A stretch of DNA of 64,000 nucleotides, taken from assembly GCA_014896485.1 (NCBI GenBank), contig JADBKH010000007.1, positions 1 to 64,000 of the forward strand, read 5' to 3'. The translations under genes and the position numbers were made by a program. Source of the stretch: Bacillota bacterium (GTDB taxonomy: Bacteria > Bacillota > Bacilli > Bu12). Positions 50,922 through 59,662 of this stretch are shown here, piece after piece (within the stretch, counting starts at the first letter, position 1; each line of letters starts with the position of its first letter). The notes under the pieces were generated by a model, which made no database searches, was not told the DNA's origin, and was given only the letters and a program-made list of their open reading frames with translations.

Positions 50922-53756
50922 CTACAAGATAGGTTGCCCTGCGATGGATGGTGTGACCCAATGACGTACTTCTTCAGCCAAGTCGCTGCTGTGGACAAGA
51001 CGTACCGCAGCTGGAGGCAGAGCCTGCAGAAAAAGCCTACCATATGAAGCATCGACGATACGTCGGTCGTAGACAATGACGGCCCCGCGATCTGCTGCTG
51101 TCCGGATGAGCCGTCCGAAACCCTGTTTAAAACGCAGGACAGCCTGTGGAACCGTCAATGCCAAAAATGGATTTCCTCCCTCCTGGCCAAGTCGTTCAGA
51201 GCGCGCTTCCAGTACAGGATCGTTGGGCGTTGGAAAAGGGAGTCGTAAGATGGCTACGCAAGAAAGAGTTGGTCCTGGGATGTCAATGCCTTCCCAGAAG
51301 GTGTTGGTTCCGATTAAGACAGCTCTTGGATTGCGTGTAAACTGGCGTACCAATCGGTTGCGAGAGCCATCGACGCCTTGTCCCAAAACCGTGATCCCAG
51401 AATCGGAGAGCTGCCGTTGCAAACGCTGATAGACAGCATGCTCCATCTGATAGGAAGTGCAAAGGACCAAGGTACGGCCATCGAGCGCCTTGATCACTTC
51501 TGCCAATGATTCTGCTGCCGCCGCAGCAAAGACGGCTTCTTTCTCTTTGACGGTGACCATATCGGTTGGTATCAATAACAATGCTTGGCTGGGATAATGA
51601 AAAGGAGAAGCAACACTGAGTTCCAGCGGCTTGTCCCCTTGTAGATTCAAGCCGAGTCGTTCACGTAAGAAGGCAAAGGAATCTGCAACCGTGAGGGTCG
51701 CCGAGGTCAGAATGACGGCTCGCTTGGTGCGAAACAAGGAATTTGACAAAAGCTGAGCAACATCGGTTGGAGCGCTGTTGAGTACAATGCGCGCCGGGCC
51801 GCCATGTCGTGCAGCTTCGTGGTCGACTTCGATCCACAGAGTCTGATCTTCTGGCTCCTTGCCCTCTTCCCAGGCGTCTGAAGCATCTGCAAAAAGCGTC
51901 AAGGTCTTTGCCGCAGCGATAATCCGGCGCAAGGGGCCTACAAGACGGGCCATACGATTGGCGTCACTGTCCTGCCCCTCTACCAATAGGAGCAATCGTG
52001 CGACTGCATCGTCGAGCTCTTGCAACACCGCTGTGGTTGACCGCGCTGCTTCCGCAAGATTGCCGATACGATCGCTGCTCATGCGCTGGGCCGTCAAACG
52101 CACAGCACCGTTTTCGAAATGCAGGTCCGTTGCAACGGTATGTAGTCCAGCAAAAAAGAGCGCACTTGATTCTTGCAGGCGGTTGAAAGGATCTTTGAGT
52201 GCAGCAATCGCTTCCCCCAATTCCCCTTTTTCCCGTTGCATCGCGATGGCCAGTTCGTCGTTGCACCGTCGCAATAGCCGCTGGTAAGTCTCTTCCCGTA
52301 AAGTGGTACCGAATTGTTTGGTTGCCACCTCATCGAGGTGATGGGCTTCATCAAAAATGATGTTTCGATAAGGAGGCAATAGGCGACTTTCCGCTGCCTG
52401 ATCCGAGAGCACCAATGCATGGTTTGCAATTACCAGATCCGCTTCCTGAGCGATGCTGCGTTCCCGATAAACATAGCAGCGTGAAAACCATGGGCAGTGT
52501 CGATGTGTGCAACTTTCGACGTCCGCAGCAAAGTCAGGCCAAAACTTCTGCTCTTGGGGACGAAAACCCATTCCTTCACGTTCGAGTTTTTCAGTGGAGG
52601 CGATCATGAGCGACAGTTTGGCCAAAAAGATGCGTTCGTCGGCAGAAAATGCTCCCGGATCGGCCAGCGCTTCTTCTACCTTACGCAAGCACACAAAATT
52701 TCCGCGCCCCACCATTTTTGTCGCGCGAAAAGGAACCGGTAATGCCTTAGAGAGCAGTGGAAGATCCACATCGAGCAGCTGCTGCTGCAGCGTAAGGGTG
52801 TACGTTGAGACAACGACGCGATCGTGATTACGTACGGCCCATAGAAGGCTCGGAACCAAGTACGCCAATGATTTACCTGTTCCTGTTCCCGCTTCGGCCA
52901 GAAGATGGTTTCCATCGTTGAGCGCTCGTGCGACCTGTTGTGCGACCTGACGCTGCTGGACACGCTCTTCAAATTCTTGTACGACTTGAGCTAAGGTGCC
53001 CTCAGGACCCAAGACTGCATCGACTTCCTGTTGAGCAATCGGCTCTTCTGTCGGTTCAGGAGGATCTACCTGCTCATGCAGCCATACCGGGGCATCGACT
53101 GCCATTCCTCCCATCACAAAAGTATGGGAATTTTCCCCAGTTTGGCCGTAGCCGGCCTCAATTGCTTTTTGGAAGAAAGAACGTAGCGGCCAATGAGCGC
53201 TTTCGGTCAACCGAACGGCCTGCTGTAAGGAAACCACGGGCAAACGATCCAAACGCTCGAGTAATTGTTGAAAGAGACGTAAGGTGGCCCAAGCGTCCGA
53301 CAGTGCTTGGTGGGGTGCGTCGTGATTCAATCCCAGTCGCTCACTCAGGCTCTCTAAGGCGTAACTAGGCAAGCCAGGCAAGAGCGCTTGACTCAGATCC
53401 AGCGTATCATAGACAGATCCGGAGAAAGCTGGGTAGCCGCACCGATCGAGCATCCGATTTAAAAAGGCAAGGTCAAAAGCAATTTGATGTCCAACCAATG
53501 CCGCACCGTCCAGTAGCGGGAGCAAATGGTTCACCACTTCTTCTACCGATGGAGCGACGGCGACGTCTTGTTGTTGAATTCCGGTTAAGTGCACGACGAA
53601 AGGTGGAATGATCTGTTCGGTATGCACGTAGCTCCCATAAGGGTGCTCGCCGGTGGCATCCCAGCGAATCAGCCCTACCTGGATAATCTCTCCATGATCG
53701 GGGTCGGTTCCAGTCGTTTCAAAATCGAGAACCGCGACGGGCTCCGGCCATTTCAA
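50922..53756 (-). CDS. dinG: DinG-family helicase fused to a DnaQ-type 3'-5' exonuclease
   Basis: About 944 residues. The N-terminal DEDDh exonuclease has LDFETTG (Asp11, Glu13), Asp95 and His149/Asp154 in HQALSDAW. The C-terminal XPD/DinG helicase has AEAGTGTGKS near residue 290 and DEAH near 470. Four cysteines between them (about 356, 416, 421, 427) repeat the 5- and 6-residue spacing of the E. coli DinG Fe-S site. TTG 53756 is chosen behind an AAGAAGGG site nine bases upstream; an extra 12 residues are possible from TTG 53792. It follows the TPR gene by only four bases. Likely removes R-loops or forked DNA and may degrade ends. Confidence 0.87.
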   Translation of the reverse strand: MKWPEPVAVLDFETTGTDPDHGEIIQVGLIRWDATGEHPYGSYVHTEQIIPPFVVHLTGIQQQDVAVAPSVEEVVNHLLPLLDGAALVGHQIAFDLAFLNRMLDRCGYPAFSGSVYDTLDLSQALLPGLPSYALESLSERLGLNHDAPHQALSDAWATLRLFQQLLERLDRLPVVSLQQAVRLTESAHWPLRSFFQKAIEAGYGQTGENSHTFVMGGMAVDAPVWLHEQVDPPEPTEEPIAQQEVDAVLGPEGTLAQVVQEFEERVQQRQVAQQVARALNDGNHLLAEAGTGTGKSLAYLVPSLLWAVRNHDRVVVSTYTLTLQQQLLDVDLPLLSKALPVPFRATKMVGRGNFVCLRKVEEALADPGAFSADERIFLAKLSLMIASTEKLEREGMGFRPQEQKFWPDFAADVESCTHRHCPWFSRCYVYRERSIAQEADLVIANHALVLSDQAAESRLLPPYRNIIFDEAHHLDEVATKQFGTTLREETYQRLLRRCNDELAIAMQREKGELGEAIAALKDPFNRLQESSALFFAGLHTVATDLHFENGAVRLTAQRMSSDRIGNLAEAARSTTAVLQELDDAVARLLLLVEGQDSDANRMARLVGPLRRIIAAAKTLTLFADASDAWEEGKEPEDQTLWIEVDHEAARHGGPARIVLNSAPTDVAQLLSNSLFRTKRAVILTSATLTVADSFAFLRERLGLNLQGDKPLELSVASPFHYPSQALLLIPTDMVTVKEKEAVFAAAAAESLAEVIKALDGRTLVLCTSYQMEHAVYQRLQRQLSDSGITVLGQGVDGSRNRLVRQFTRNPRAVLIGTNTFWEGIDIPGPTLSCVAILRLPFPTPNDPVLEARSERLGQEGGNPFLALTVPQAVLRFKQGFGRLIRTAADRGAVIVYDRRIVDASYGRLFLQALPPAAVRLVHSSDLAEEVRHWVTPSIAGQPIL

Positions 53757-53760
53757 CCTA

Positions 53761-55197
53761 TCATGCCCTTCTTTCGACAGCGTTGTCGGCAAAGCACCGT
53801 TCAGCAGCGCGGATGGCCTCCTTCAAATTCTCCGTGAAACCGGTGAGATCACCCGCTTGTAAAGCGGAAAAACCTGCGAACAGGTAAAAGCTCCAGCGAT
53901 GTTCATCGCTCTGAAAGATACGCGAAAATGTCTGATAGGCTTCATTGTAACGTTTTCGGCGCAAAAGTGCGATCCCTTGCTCGTAGGTTGCGATGGGGGC
54001 TTCGCTGTGGGTATGCTGCAAGAGCGCTTGTGTTACGTGTTCCGCCTGCTTGGGATTCTCCTCCCAGAGGGCCCTTAGATACCCATGTAATCCCAAGCGG
54101 TGGATCTTTGCTTCGGAATCTTGGAATGTTTTCGTAAAGATGCGGATTGCCCGCTTGTACTGGCCCATTGCAAGTGCATTCCACCCCAAATTTACTAGGA
54201 TGACCGGGTTTTTTGGATCAATGAGATGAGCTTTGAGCAGCAGCGCGCGGCTTTCATCGTATCGCTGCGCTATCAAAGCATGTAGGCCGAGATTGTTCAA
54301 CGCAACCGCAGAAGCCGGTTCATACCTCAAAACGTGGCGATATGCTCGCTGAGCCAGTTCGTCTTCTCCCCTGCGCTCATAGAAAAGGGCCACTTCAAGC
54401 TGTACATCCGTCTGTTGCGCAAACGTTCGCTGTAGCTGTTCCATCACCACGCGTGCTGCTCGTTCTTCCCCCATCGCTTCTAAACTGAGGGCGTAACAAC
54501 ACATCGCTTGTGCATCGCGAGAATTTTGTTCCATCGCATTGCGGAAAGCGTTGGCGGCCTCTTCGTAGGCGCCTTGCCGAAACAGCAGGACGCCGAGGTT
54601 AAAGTTGATTTGCGTTAGCGTTGGTTGCAGGGCTTGTGCCCGATGCAAATCGGCTTCGGCTTCTTCGATCTGCCCGGCTTGACTTCGCACGATCGCTGAC
54701 CAGCAGAGCGTCACCGCCTTGACAAGCGATGATGTTGCCTGCTGGACCGCCTGTCCCAAAGAGGTGATGGCGCATTTTGGATCATCCATTTGGTAAGCGA
54801 CGATGCCGAGATATAGATGCCCCAACGGAAAGTGAGGTGCCAAATCCACTGCTCTCTGCAACGCAGAACGGGCCTGCGGCAGCAACCCGAACTCATAATA
54901 CCCCAATCCCTTGCGAAACGTCTCGATGACCTGTGGAGGGCCATGGACCAGAAAACGGACCTCTTCGGGCAACTGCAGATTCTCTTGCTGCGATTGGGCT
55001 GGGGCTTGCTGTTGGAGCAGGCGCAAAGCTTGGGCAACCCGCATCCAAGTTGCAAAGTACCGCGTCACTTCTGCTTGCAGCACTTCCATTTGCTTTAGAC
55101 CCTCGCGACGGCGTTGGGGATCTTCGCTCTGCAGACTTTGGTAAACTTGATCGATCTCCTGTAAAGCTTTGTCGGCCCACTCGTCCACACAACTCAT
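53761..55197 (-). CDS. tetratricopeptide repeat protein
   Basis: A 478-residue soluble protein built almost wholly of TPR helices. Recurrent 34-residue units with the usual small and aromatic residues run from about residue 90 to 460, for example QINFNLGVLLFRQGAYEEAANAFRNAM and VALNNLGLHALIAQRYDESRALLLKAH. The N-terminal 60 residues are a charged helix. No enzyme domain or signal peptide. It lies nine bases downstream of panD and four bases before dinG, so it belongs to the pan-dinG transcript. It probably scaffolds proteins; the partner is unknown. Confidence 0.8.
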   Translation of the reverse strand: MSCVDEWADKALQEIDQVYQSLQSEDPQRRREGLKQMEVLQAEVTRYFATWMRVAQALRLLQQQAPAQSQQENLQLPEEVRFLVHGPPQVIETFRKGLGYYEFGLLPQARSALQRAVDLAPHFPLGHLYLGIVAYQMDDPKCAITSLGQAVQQATSSLVKAVTLCWSAIVRSQAGQIEEAEADLHRAQALQPTLTQINFNLGVLLFRQGAYEEAANAFRNAMEQNSRDAQAMCCYALSLEAMGEERAARVVMEQLQRTFAQQTDVQLEVALFYERRGEDELAQRAYRHVLRYEPASAVALNNLGLHALIAQRYDESRALLLKAHLIDPKNPVILVNLGWNALAMGQYKRAIRIFTKTFQDSEAKIHRLGLHGYLRALWEENPKQAEHVTQALLQHTHSEAPIATYEQGIALLRRKRYNEAYQTFSRIFQSDEHRWSFYLFAGFSALQAGDLTGFTENLKEAIRAAERCFADNAVERRA

Positions 55198-55206
55198 CTC
55201 CCGGTG

Positions 55207-55599
55207 CTAGTTTGCACCGAGATAAGGGCCGGCTTGCTCACCTGACAAAGTGGCAACAATGTGATTCTCCGCATCAAGCAGAAGAACGGTGGGTTGAAAG
55301 GAGCGTAGCTCTTCAGGCGAAAACAATCCATACGCGATGACGATAATCTCATCACCCGGTTGGAAGAGTCGCGCCGCGGCCCCATTAAGACAGAGTGTGC
55401 CGGAGTTACGAGCACCTTTGATGGCATAAGTCTCAATACGAGCACCGGTGGTGATGTTGAGGACCTGGACACGTTCATTTTCCAGAATGCCGGCGCGTTC
55501 CAACAGTGCTTCATCGATCGTGATGCTGCCGACATAATCGAGGCGGGCGTCGGTCACCCGTCCGCGGTGGAGCTTTGCATGCATCATCTGTCGTATCAC
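55207..55599 (-). CDS. panD: aspartate 1-decarboxylase PanD
   Basis: A 130-residue pyruvoyl-dependent enzyme making beta-alanine for pantothenate. The self-cleavage site is Gly24-Ser25 in YVGSITID, which leaves the pyruvoyl group on the beta chain. KLHRGRVTDARLDYVGSITID and NGAAARLFQPGDEIIVIAYG are diagnostic. GTG 55599 overlaps the panC stop (GTGA). Third of the panB-panC-panD set. Confidence 0.93.
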   Translation of the reverse strand: MIRQMMHAKLHRGRVTDARLDYVGSITIDEALLERAGILENERVQVLNITTGARIETYAIKGARNSGTLCLNGAAARLFQPGDEIIVIAYGLFSPEELRSFQPTVLLLDAENHIVATLSGEQAGPYLGAN

Positions 55600-56501
55600 T
55601 GCAGATCTGTCCCTTGAAAAAAGCGATCGGGTGGGAGTATCTCTCCATGCGGCGAAAAAAGCATGTTATCGATGAGCCGCGTGTTTCCGATATGCACTGC
55701 CATGGCACAGAGGAACGGTGCAGTGATCTGCTGTACCTCTTCCAAGGTAAACGGATCGACAAGGGCGACATATTCAACGCGTAGACGCTCATCTTCTCCC
55801 AAAAACGTTTCGATATGACGTGATAGCTGTCGCGGATCACGTTCTCCCGCAATCAGCAGGGATTGCAGCTGAAGCAAGGAACGGTAGAGTGCTGTCGCAG
55901 CGACACGTTCTTCGCCGTTTAAATAGCGATTCCGCGAAGAAAGGGCGAGACCATCGACTTCACGGACCGTCGGACAGACAACCATCTGGACCGGAAGAAA
56001 AAAGGCTGCAATCATCTGTTCGATAATACGTGCCTGCTGAAAGTCTTTTTGGCCAAAGTAGACCCTTTCTGGCTGGACGATTTCGAGCAATTTCAGAACA
56101 ACGGTGGCAACGCCGTTAAAATGTCCAGGACGCGATGCACCGCACAGAAGAGTGCCTAGTCTTCCAACGTCTACTTGGAAAGTGGTCGACAAGGTCGGAT
56201 AGATCTCCTCAACACTAGGTAAAAAGAGAAGATGGGCCCCAGCTTCCGCTGCACGTTGCTGGTCATGCTGGAGATCGCGTGGATAACGGGCAAAGTCTTC
56301 GTTTGGGCCAAACTGTGTCGGATTGACAAAATCAGAGACGACAACAAAATCGTTTTCCATCGCTGCGTGGCGGATCAGCGCCTGGTGACCGCCGTGAAGT
56401 GCGCCCATGGTTGGCACCAAAGCGATACTTGCCCCTTGAGCATGCACTTGTTGCAGACGGTTGCGGACTTCACTGACGGTAGAAAGCAAAACAACACTCA
56501 T
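55596..56501 (-). CDS. panC: pantothenate synthetase PanC
   Basis: A 301-residue synthetase joining pantoate and beta-alanine with ATP. VPTMGALHGGHQALIR (HIGH-like), VNPTQFGPNEDFARYPRD, RVYFGQKDFQQARII and ALSSRNRYLN (KMSKS-like) are present in order. ATG 56501 overlaps the panB stop as ATGA. Confidence 0.94.
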   Translation of the reverse strand: MSVVLLSTVSEVRNRLQQVHAQGASIALVPTMGALHGGHQALIRHAAMENDFVVVSDFVNPTQFGPNEDFARYPRDLQHDQQRAAEAGAHLLFLPSVEEIYPTLSTTFQVDVGRLGTLLCGASRPGHFNGVATVVLKLLEIVQPERVYFGQKDFQQARIIEQMIAAFFLPVQMVVCPTVREVDGLALSSRNRYLNGEERVAATALYRSLLQLQSLLIAGERDPRQLSRHIETFLGEDERLRVEYVALVDPFTLEEVQQITAPFLCAMAVHIGNTRLIDNMLFSPHGEILPPDRFFQGTDLQ

Positions 56502-57334
56502 TGGGAAGTTCCTGCATCATTAAAGTTGGGAAAAGAAGCATGGCGCACTTCTGCTTCCGCAGGGAAAGTGCCCGCTGTGACAGCCTCGTTATAGGCTCGC
56601 AATGCTTCGACCAACGGTGTGCGGAGATCGGCGAAGCGGCGGACGAACTTAGCAGGCCGAGGGTTAAAGCCAAGCATGTCGTGGGTCACCAAAACCTGGC
56701 CGGAGGTTTTGCGGCCTGCTCCAATGCCGATGGTAGGAATGTGTAACGTCTTGGTTACCCGTTCCCCCACCTCTTCGGGGACCGACTCGAGCACGATGGC
56801 AAAAGCACCTGCAGCTTCCAATTGCTGGGCAGCCTCCAGCAGTTTCTCGGCTTCTACTTCGGTACGCGCTTGCATACCATAACCCCCCAGTTGGTGAACC
56901 GATTGGGGGGTGAGACCCAAGTGCCCCATCACAGGGATCCCCGTCTGTACGATGGCAGAAACGCGATCACAGACCGCCGTGCCACCCTCCAGTTTGACGG
57001 CTTGAGCCCCACCGATTTGCACCAATCTACCAGCGTTAGCAATCGCTTCAGAAACCGACACCTGATACGAAAGAAAGGGCATGTCTGCGACGATGAAAGG
57101 TGTTTCAGTAGCACGAACCGTGGCCTGCGTGTGGCGAATCATATCTTCCATGGTGACCTGCAGGGTACTTTCGTATCCCAACACAACCATTCCCAAGGAA
57201 TCTCCGACCAGCAGGAGTGGAATGTCTGCTTCTTCTGCAGCCTGCGCCAGAGGAGCATCGTAGGCGGTCACCATGGGAATCGGTTGACCGGCTTCATAGC
57301 GGGAGCGAATTTGCGAGAGCCGAAGACGTGCCAT
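56498..57334 (-). CDS. panB: 3-methyl-2-oxobutanoate hydroxymethyltransferase PanB
   Basis: A 278-residue ketopantoate hydroxymethyltransferase. PMVTAYDAPLAQAAEEADIPLLLVGDSLGMVVLGYESTLQVTMEDM, VKLEGG and GHLGLTPQSVHQLGGY are diagnostic. ATG 57334 is preceded by AGGAGGAGAAGGAGGG; the longer frame to 57544 lies within the upstream gene. It overlaps the DUF2520 gene by 41 bases and panC by four. Confidence 0.94.
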   Translation of the reverse strand: MARLRLSQIRSRYEAGQPIPMVTAYDAPLAQAAEEADIPLLLVGDSLGMVVLGYESTLQVTMEDMIRHTQATVRATETPFIVADMPFLSYQVSVSEAIANAGRLVQIGGAQAVKLEGGTAVCDRVSAIVQTGIPVMGHLGLTPQSVHQLGGYGMQARTEVEAEKLLEAAQQLEAAGAFAIVLESVPEEVGERVTKTLHIPTIGIGAGRKTSGQVLVTHDMLGFNPRPAKFVRRFADLRTPLVEALRAYNEAVTAGTFPAEAEVRHASFPNFNDAGTSQ

Positions 57335-58157
57335 TTTTTCCCTCCTTCTCCTCCTGTGCAGGTGATACTTCTGAAAGGGATGCGAGCAGCAACTGTGAAA
57401 GTTGCCGATAGCACGCTGCCAAGCCTGGTGCCCGATTTTGCAGAGCGGAGAGATGGTGCTGCACGGTCTGAACGTCTCCGCGTACCAACGGGCCCGTAAA
57501 GCCCGTCGCTCCCTTGGTACGGACAGCGCGCCATCCTGAATCAAGCAGGGAAGTAATCAGTTCATCGGCTTCTTGAAAAGTAAATCCGAGAGATCTCAGC
57601 TGCATGGCGATCTTTTGTAACAGTGCAGGGACAAGATTGGCTGTCAAGGCACAAAGCGCATGGTAGGTGGCCCGATCTGTGCCTGGAAATCGTAAAAGGT
57701 GTGCGCCTGTCGATGCGGCAATTCTTTCTGCTGCCACTTTTGCTGCTGGTGCATCTGCTTCTGCAACCAAAGGGGCTTGCTGGAGGGACTGATCAAAGCC
57801 TTGGAGAGAGACACAAGGATGAAGAGCTAGGCGTGGCCATCCAGCAGGCAGGATATGAGGGCCCCATGTACCAGCCAAGTGGATGAAGACGCTGTGTGGC
57901 AAAATCAAACCAGAGCGTGCATAACGCTCAGCTACCGGTGCAATCAGAGTGTCTGGTACGGTAAAGAAGATCCAATCTGCAGAGGATAACGCGGCACTGG
58001 GTTGTGTGTACACAGGGGTGTGCAGTTTTTCTGCCAATTGTTGGGCAGTCTGTAGGGATCTCCCCCATACCCCGACAGGAAGGTGCCCTGCTGCCTTCAG
58101 CGCACCGGCCAGTGTACTGCCCGCATGGCCTGGTCCGACAATCGCAAAATGGGCCAT
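57294..58157 (-). CDS. Rossmann/DUF2520 protein, candidate ketopantoate reductase (PanG-like)
   Basis: A 287-residue protein with an N-terminal NAD(P)-binding motif (AHFAIVGPGHAGSTLAGALKAAGH) and a helical C-terminal DUF2520 domain (FPGTDRATYHALCALTANLVPALLQKI; LDSGWRAVRTKGATGFTGPLVRGDVQTVQHH). ATG 58157 follows GAGAAGGGG. It is first in the pan operon and overlaps panB by 41 bases. Ketopantoate reductase is the pathway step not otherwise encoded here, and the DUF2520 group includes PanG-type ketopantoate reductases. Such a role is a strong context inference, though not proven by active-site residues I can name. Confidence 0.78.
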   Translation of the reverse strand: MAHFAIVGPGHAGSTLAGALKAAGHLPVGVWGRSLQTAQQLAEKLHTPVYTQPSAALSSADWIFFTVPDTLIAPVAERYARSGLILPHSVFIHLAGTWGPHILPAGWPRLALHPCVSLQGFDQSLQQAPLVAEADAPAAKVAAERIAASTGAHLLRFPGTDRATYHALCALTANLVPALLQKIAMQLRSLGFTFQEADELITSLLDSGWRAVRTKGATGFTGPLVRGDVQTVQHHLSALQNRAPGLAACYRQLSQLLLASLSEVSPAQEEKEGKNGTSSALANSLPL

Positions 58158-58190
58158 GCTTTCCCCTTCTCTCCACTGATCCCGCCCATG

Positions 58191-58213
58191 AAAAAAGCGC
58201 CAACGACAGGCGC
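58191..58213 (-). terminator. terminator-like hairpin in the leader of the pan operon
   Basis: On the minus strand GCGCC-TGTCGTT-GGCGC is followed by six T residues, ending 34 bases before the first pan gene and about 110 bases after its predicted promoter. It could end birA transcripts or act as an attenuator. Confidence 0.65.
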
Positions 58214-58329
58214 CCTCTTCTACGGGTTCGACCTCTGCTGTCTTCGCCGTTTGGTCGAAGCAGCCCATCGTTTTGGATGAGTCCGGGATCGTTACAAAGC
58301 TCGTATGCATTCTGCTATACGGCAGTCCA

Positions 58330-58358
58330 AGTATAACTGAGGAAATGTCAGCTTACAA
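58330..58358 (-). promoter_or_regulatory. probable promoter of the pan-dinG operon
   Basis: On the minus strand TTGTAA (58358-58353), 17 bases, TATACT (58335-58330). The leader it would produce is about 165 bases, and includes paired segments 58227-58233 and 58253-58259 (TTCGACC/GGTCGAA). Confidence 0.55.
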
Positions 58359-58401
58359 GTGCCGGTCTCAAGATGCTTCTGTTGCCGTGCAGGTTGCCTG
58401 T

Positions 58402-59205
58402 TTACGATGGATGAGACGGACGGATGCGTCGAACATCGCCTGCAGTAAAACGCAATATTTTTTTCGATTGCGCACGGACCAACAGGGCGCCGCTATCATC
58501 AATTCCACACGCTTCCCCTTCCACGACAGTTTCCCCTTGGGCAGGAAGAATACGTACCCATTGTCCGTACAACATATCTCTGCGATGAAAAGCATCCGAA
58601 ACGGCATGGCGTAACGTTTCAGGCTGCTCAAGCAAAGGAGACCAAGCCTCTATCCTCTCGTAAAGCCCCCATGCAGCATCGTGCGATGAAAGGCTTCGGC
58701 CACACAATGCACTTACAGCGTTGCTGCCTGGTGGCAAAAGCATAGGATCGACATTCACATCGATGCCGACGCCACAGACGATCTTCTGTTGGGCTCTGGG
58801 GAAGGAAATGGTTTCGCAGAGGATGCCCCCCACCTTTTCGCCATGGACCAACAGATCGTTCGGCCAACGCAAAGATACCTCCAATCCACTCGAACGCTCG
58901 ACCATTTCTGCTGCGGCGATCCCGATCACAAGCGGATAGAGCGTAGCTGTCTGAGGGAACAATGTCAGTAGGAAGCTTGTCCAGAGTCCACCCACAGGCG
59001 ATGTAAAAAAACGCCCCTGTCGTCCTCTCCCGCCGCGTTGAATGGCTGCAAAAACCCAGGTCCCAACAGGTAACCCATCCTGTGCAGCTTGGCGGAGCCA
59101 AGTATTGGTCGAGCCAATTACCGGAAAGTAGAGCCCTGGATCGCCCGGCCAACAGGAGACAGAGTGAAACGGTGAAGGATGGAAACAGACGCCTGCGGGA
59201 TACAT
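58402..59205 (-). CDS. birA: biotin-protein ligase without DNA-binding domain
   Basis: A 267-residue biotin-[acetyl-CoA carboxylase] ligase. The catalytic loop GGRGRQGRFFTSPVGGLWTSFLL and the RWPNDLLVHGEKVGGILCE segment are diagnostic; the C-terminal SH3-like domain is present. The N-terminal winged helix of the B. subtilis-type protein (325 residues) is missing, so it cannot act as the biotin-operon repressor. ATG 59205 lies just behind the mgsA stop, with GGGGGTTGAGG upstream. Co-directional with mgsA and dapB. Confidence 0.9.
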   Translation of the reverse strand: MYPAGVCFHPSPFHSVSCWPGDPGLYFPVIGSTNTWLRQAAQDGLPVGTWVFAAIQRGGRGRQGRFFTSPVGGLWTSFLLTLFPQTATLYPLVIGIAAAEMVERSSGLEVSLRWPNDLLVHGEKVGGILCETISFPRAQQKIVCGVGIDVNVDPMLLPPGSNAVSALCGRSLSSHDAAWGLYERIEAWSPLLEQPETLRHAVSDAFHRRDMLYGQWVRILPAQGETVVEGEACGIDDSGALLVRAQSKKILRFTAGDVRRIRPSHPS

Positions 59206-59211
59206 TTGTCC

Positions 59212-59634
59212 TCAACCCCCTTCAGTCGGCAACGGGGGTTGAGGGGAAGAAGAATGCCAACGCATGAGGCCGTGCTGAATCCCGCGAATCAAGACTTCGG
59301 CTGTGGCAATGTTGGTCGCCACAGGGATGTTATGAACATCACAAAGTCGTAATAAAGCATTGATATCTGGTTCGTGGGGTTGTGCCATCAAGGGATCTCG
59401 GAAAAAGAGGACCAAATCGATGGCATTCGCTGCAATCAGCGCACCGATCTGTTGATCTCCCCCCAAAGGACCTGGCTGGAATCGGTGAACAGGCAGTCCC
59501 GTCGCTTCGGTAACACGTAATCCTGTTGTGCCGGTAGCATACAAGGTGTGGCGTTGGAAGATGTCTTGATAAGCTACGACGAAGGTTACCAGTTGCTCTT
59601 TGAGACGATCATGCGCGATCAGCGCGATCCGCAT
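59212..59634 (-). CDS. mgsA: methylglyoxal synthase
   Basis: A 140-residue methylglyoxal synthase that converts dihydroxyacetone phosphate to methylglyoxal and phosphate, bypassing lower glycolysis. [36 protein letters not shown] and the catalytic [20 protein letters not shown] are in place. ATG 59634 follows AAAGGGGAAAGGA; the longer frame to 59700 overlaps dapB without a site. Directly between dapB and birA as in Bacillus. Confidence 0.93.
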   Translation of the reverse strand: MRIALIAHDRLKEQLVTFVVAYQDIFQRHTLYATGTTGLRVTEATGLPVHRFQPGPLGGDQQIGALIAANAIDLVLFFRDPLMAQPHEPDINALLRLCDVHNIPVATNIATAEVLIRGIQHGLMRWHSSSPQPPLPTEGG

Positions 59635-59662
59635 GGATCCTTTCCCCTTTCCAACGTGCTGC

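Noticed and set aside
58158-58310. Extending the DUF2520 protein upstream to 58310, across the hairpin.
   Set aside because: The frame is open, but the extra 51 residues cross a terminator-like hairpin and precede the Shine-Dalgarno of ATG 58157.
58215-58323. A T-box or known riboswitch in the pan leader.
   Set aside because: No T-box core sequence or recognisable aptamer motif was found; only a hairpin with a U-run and one paired segment.
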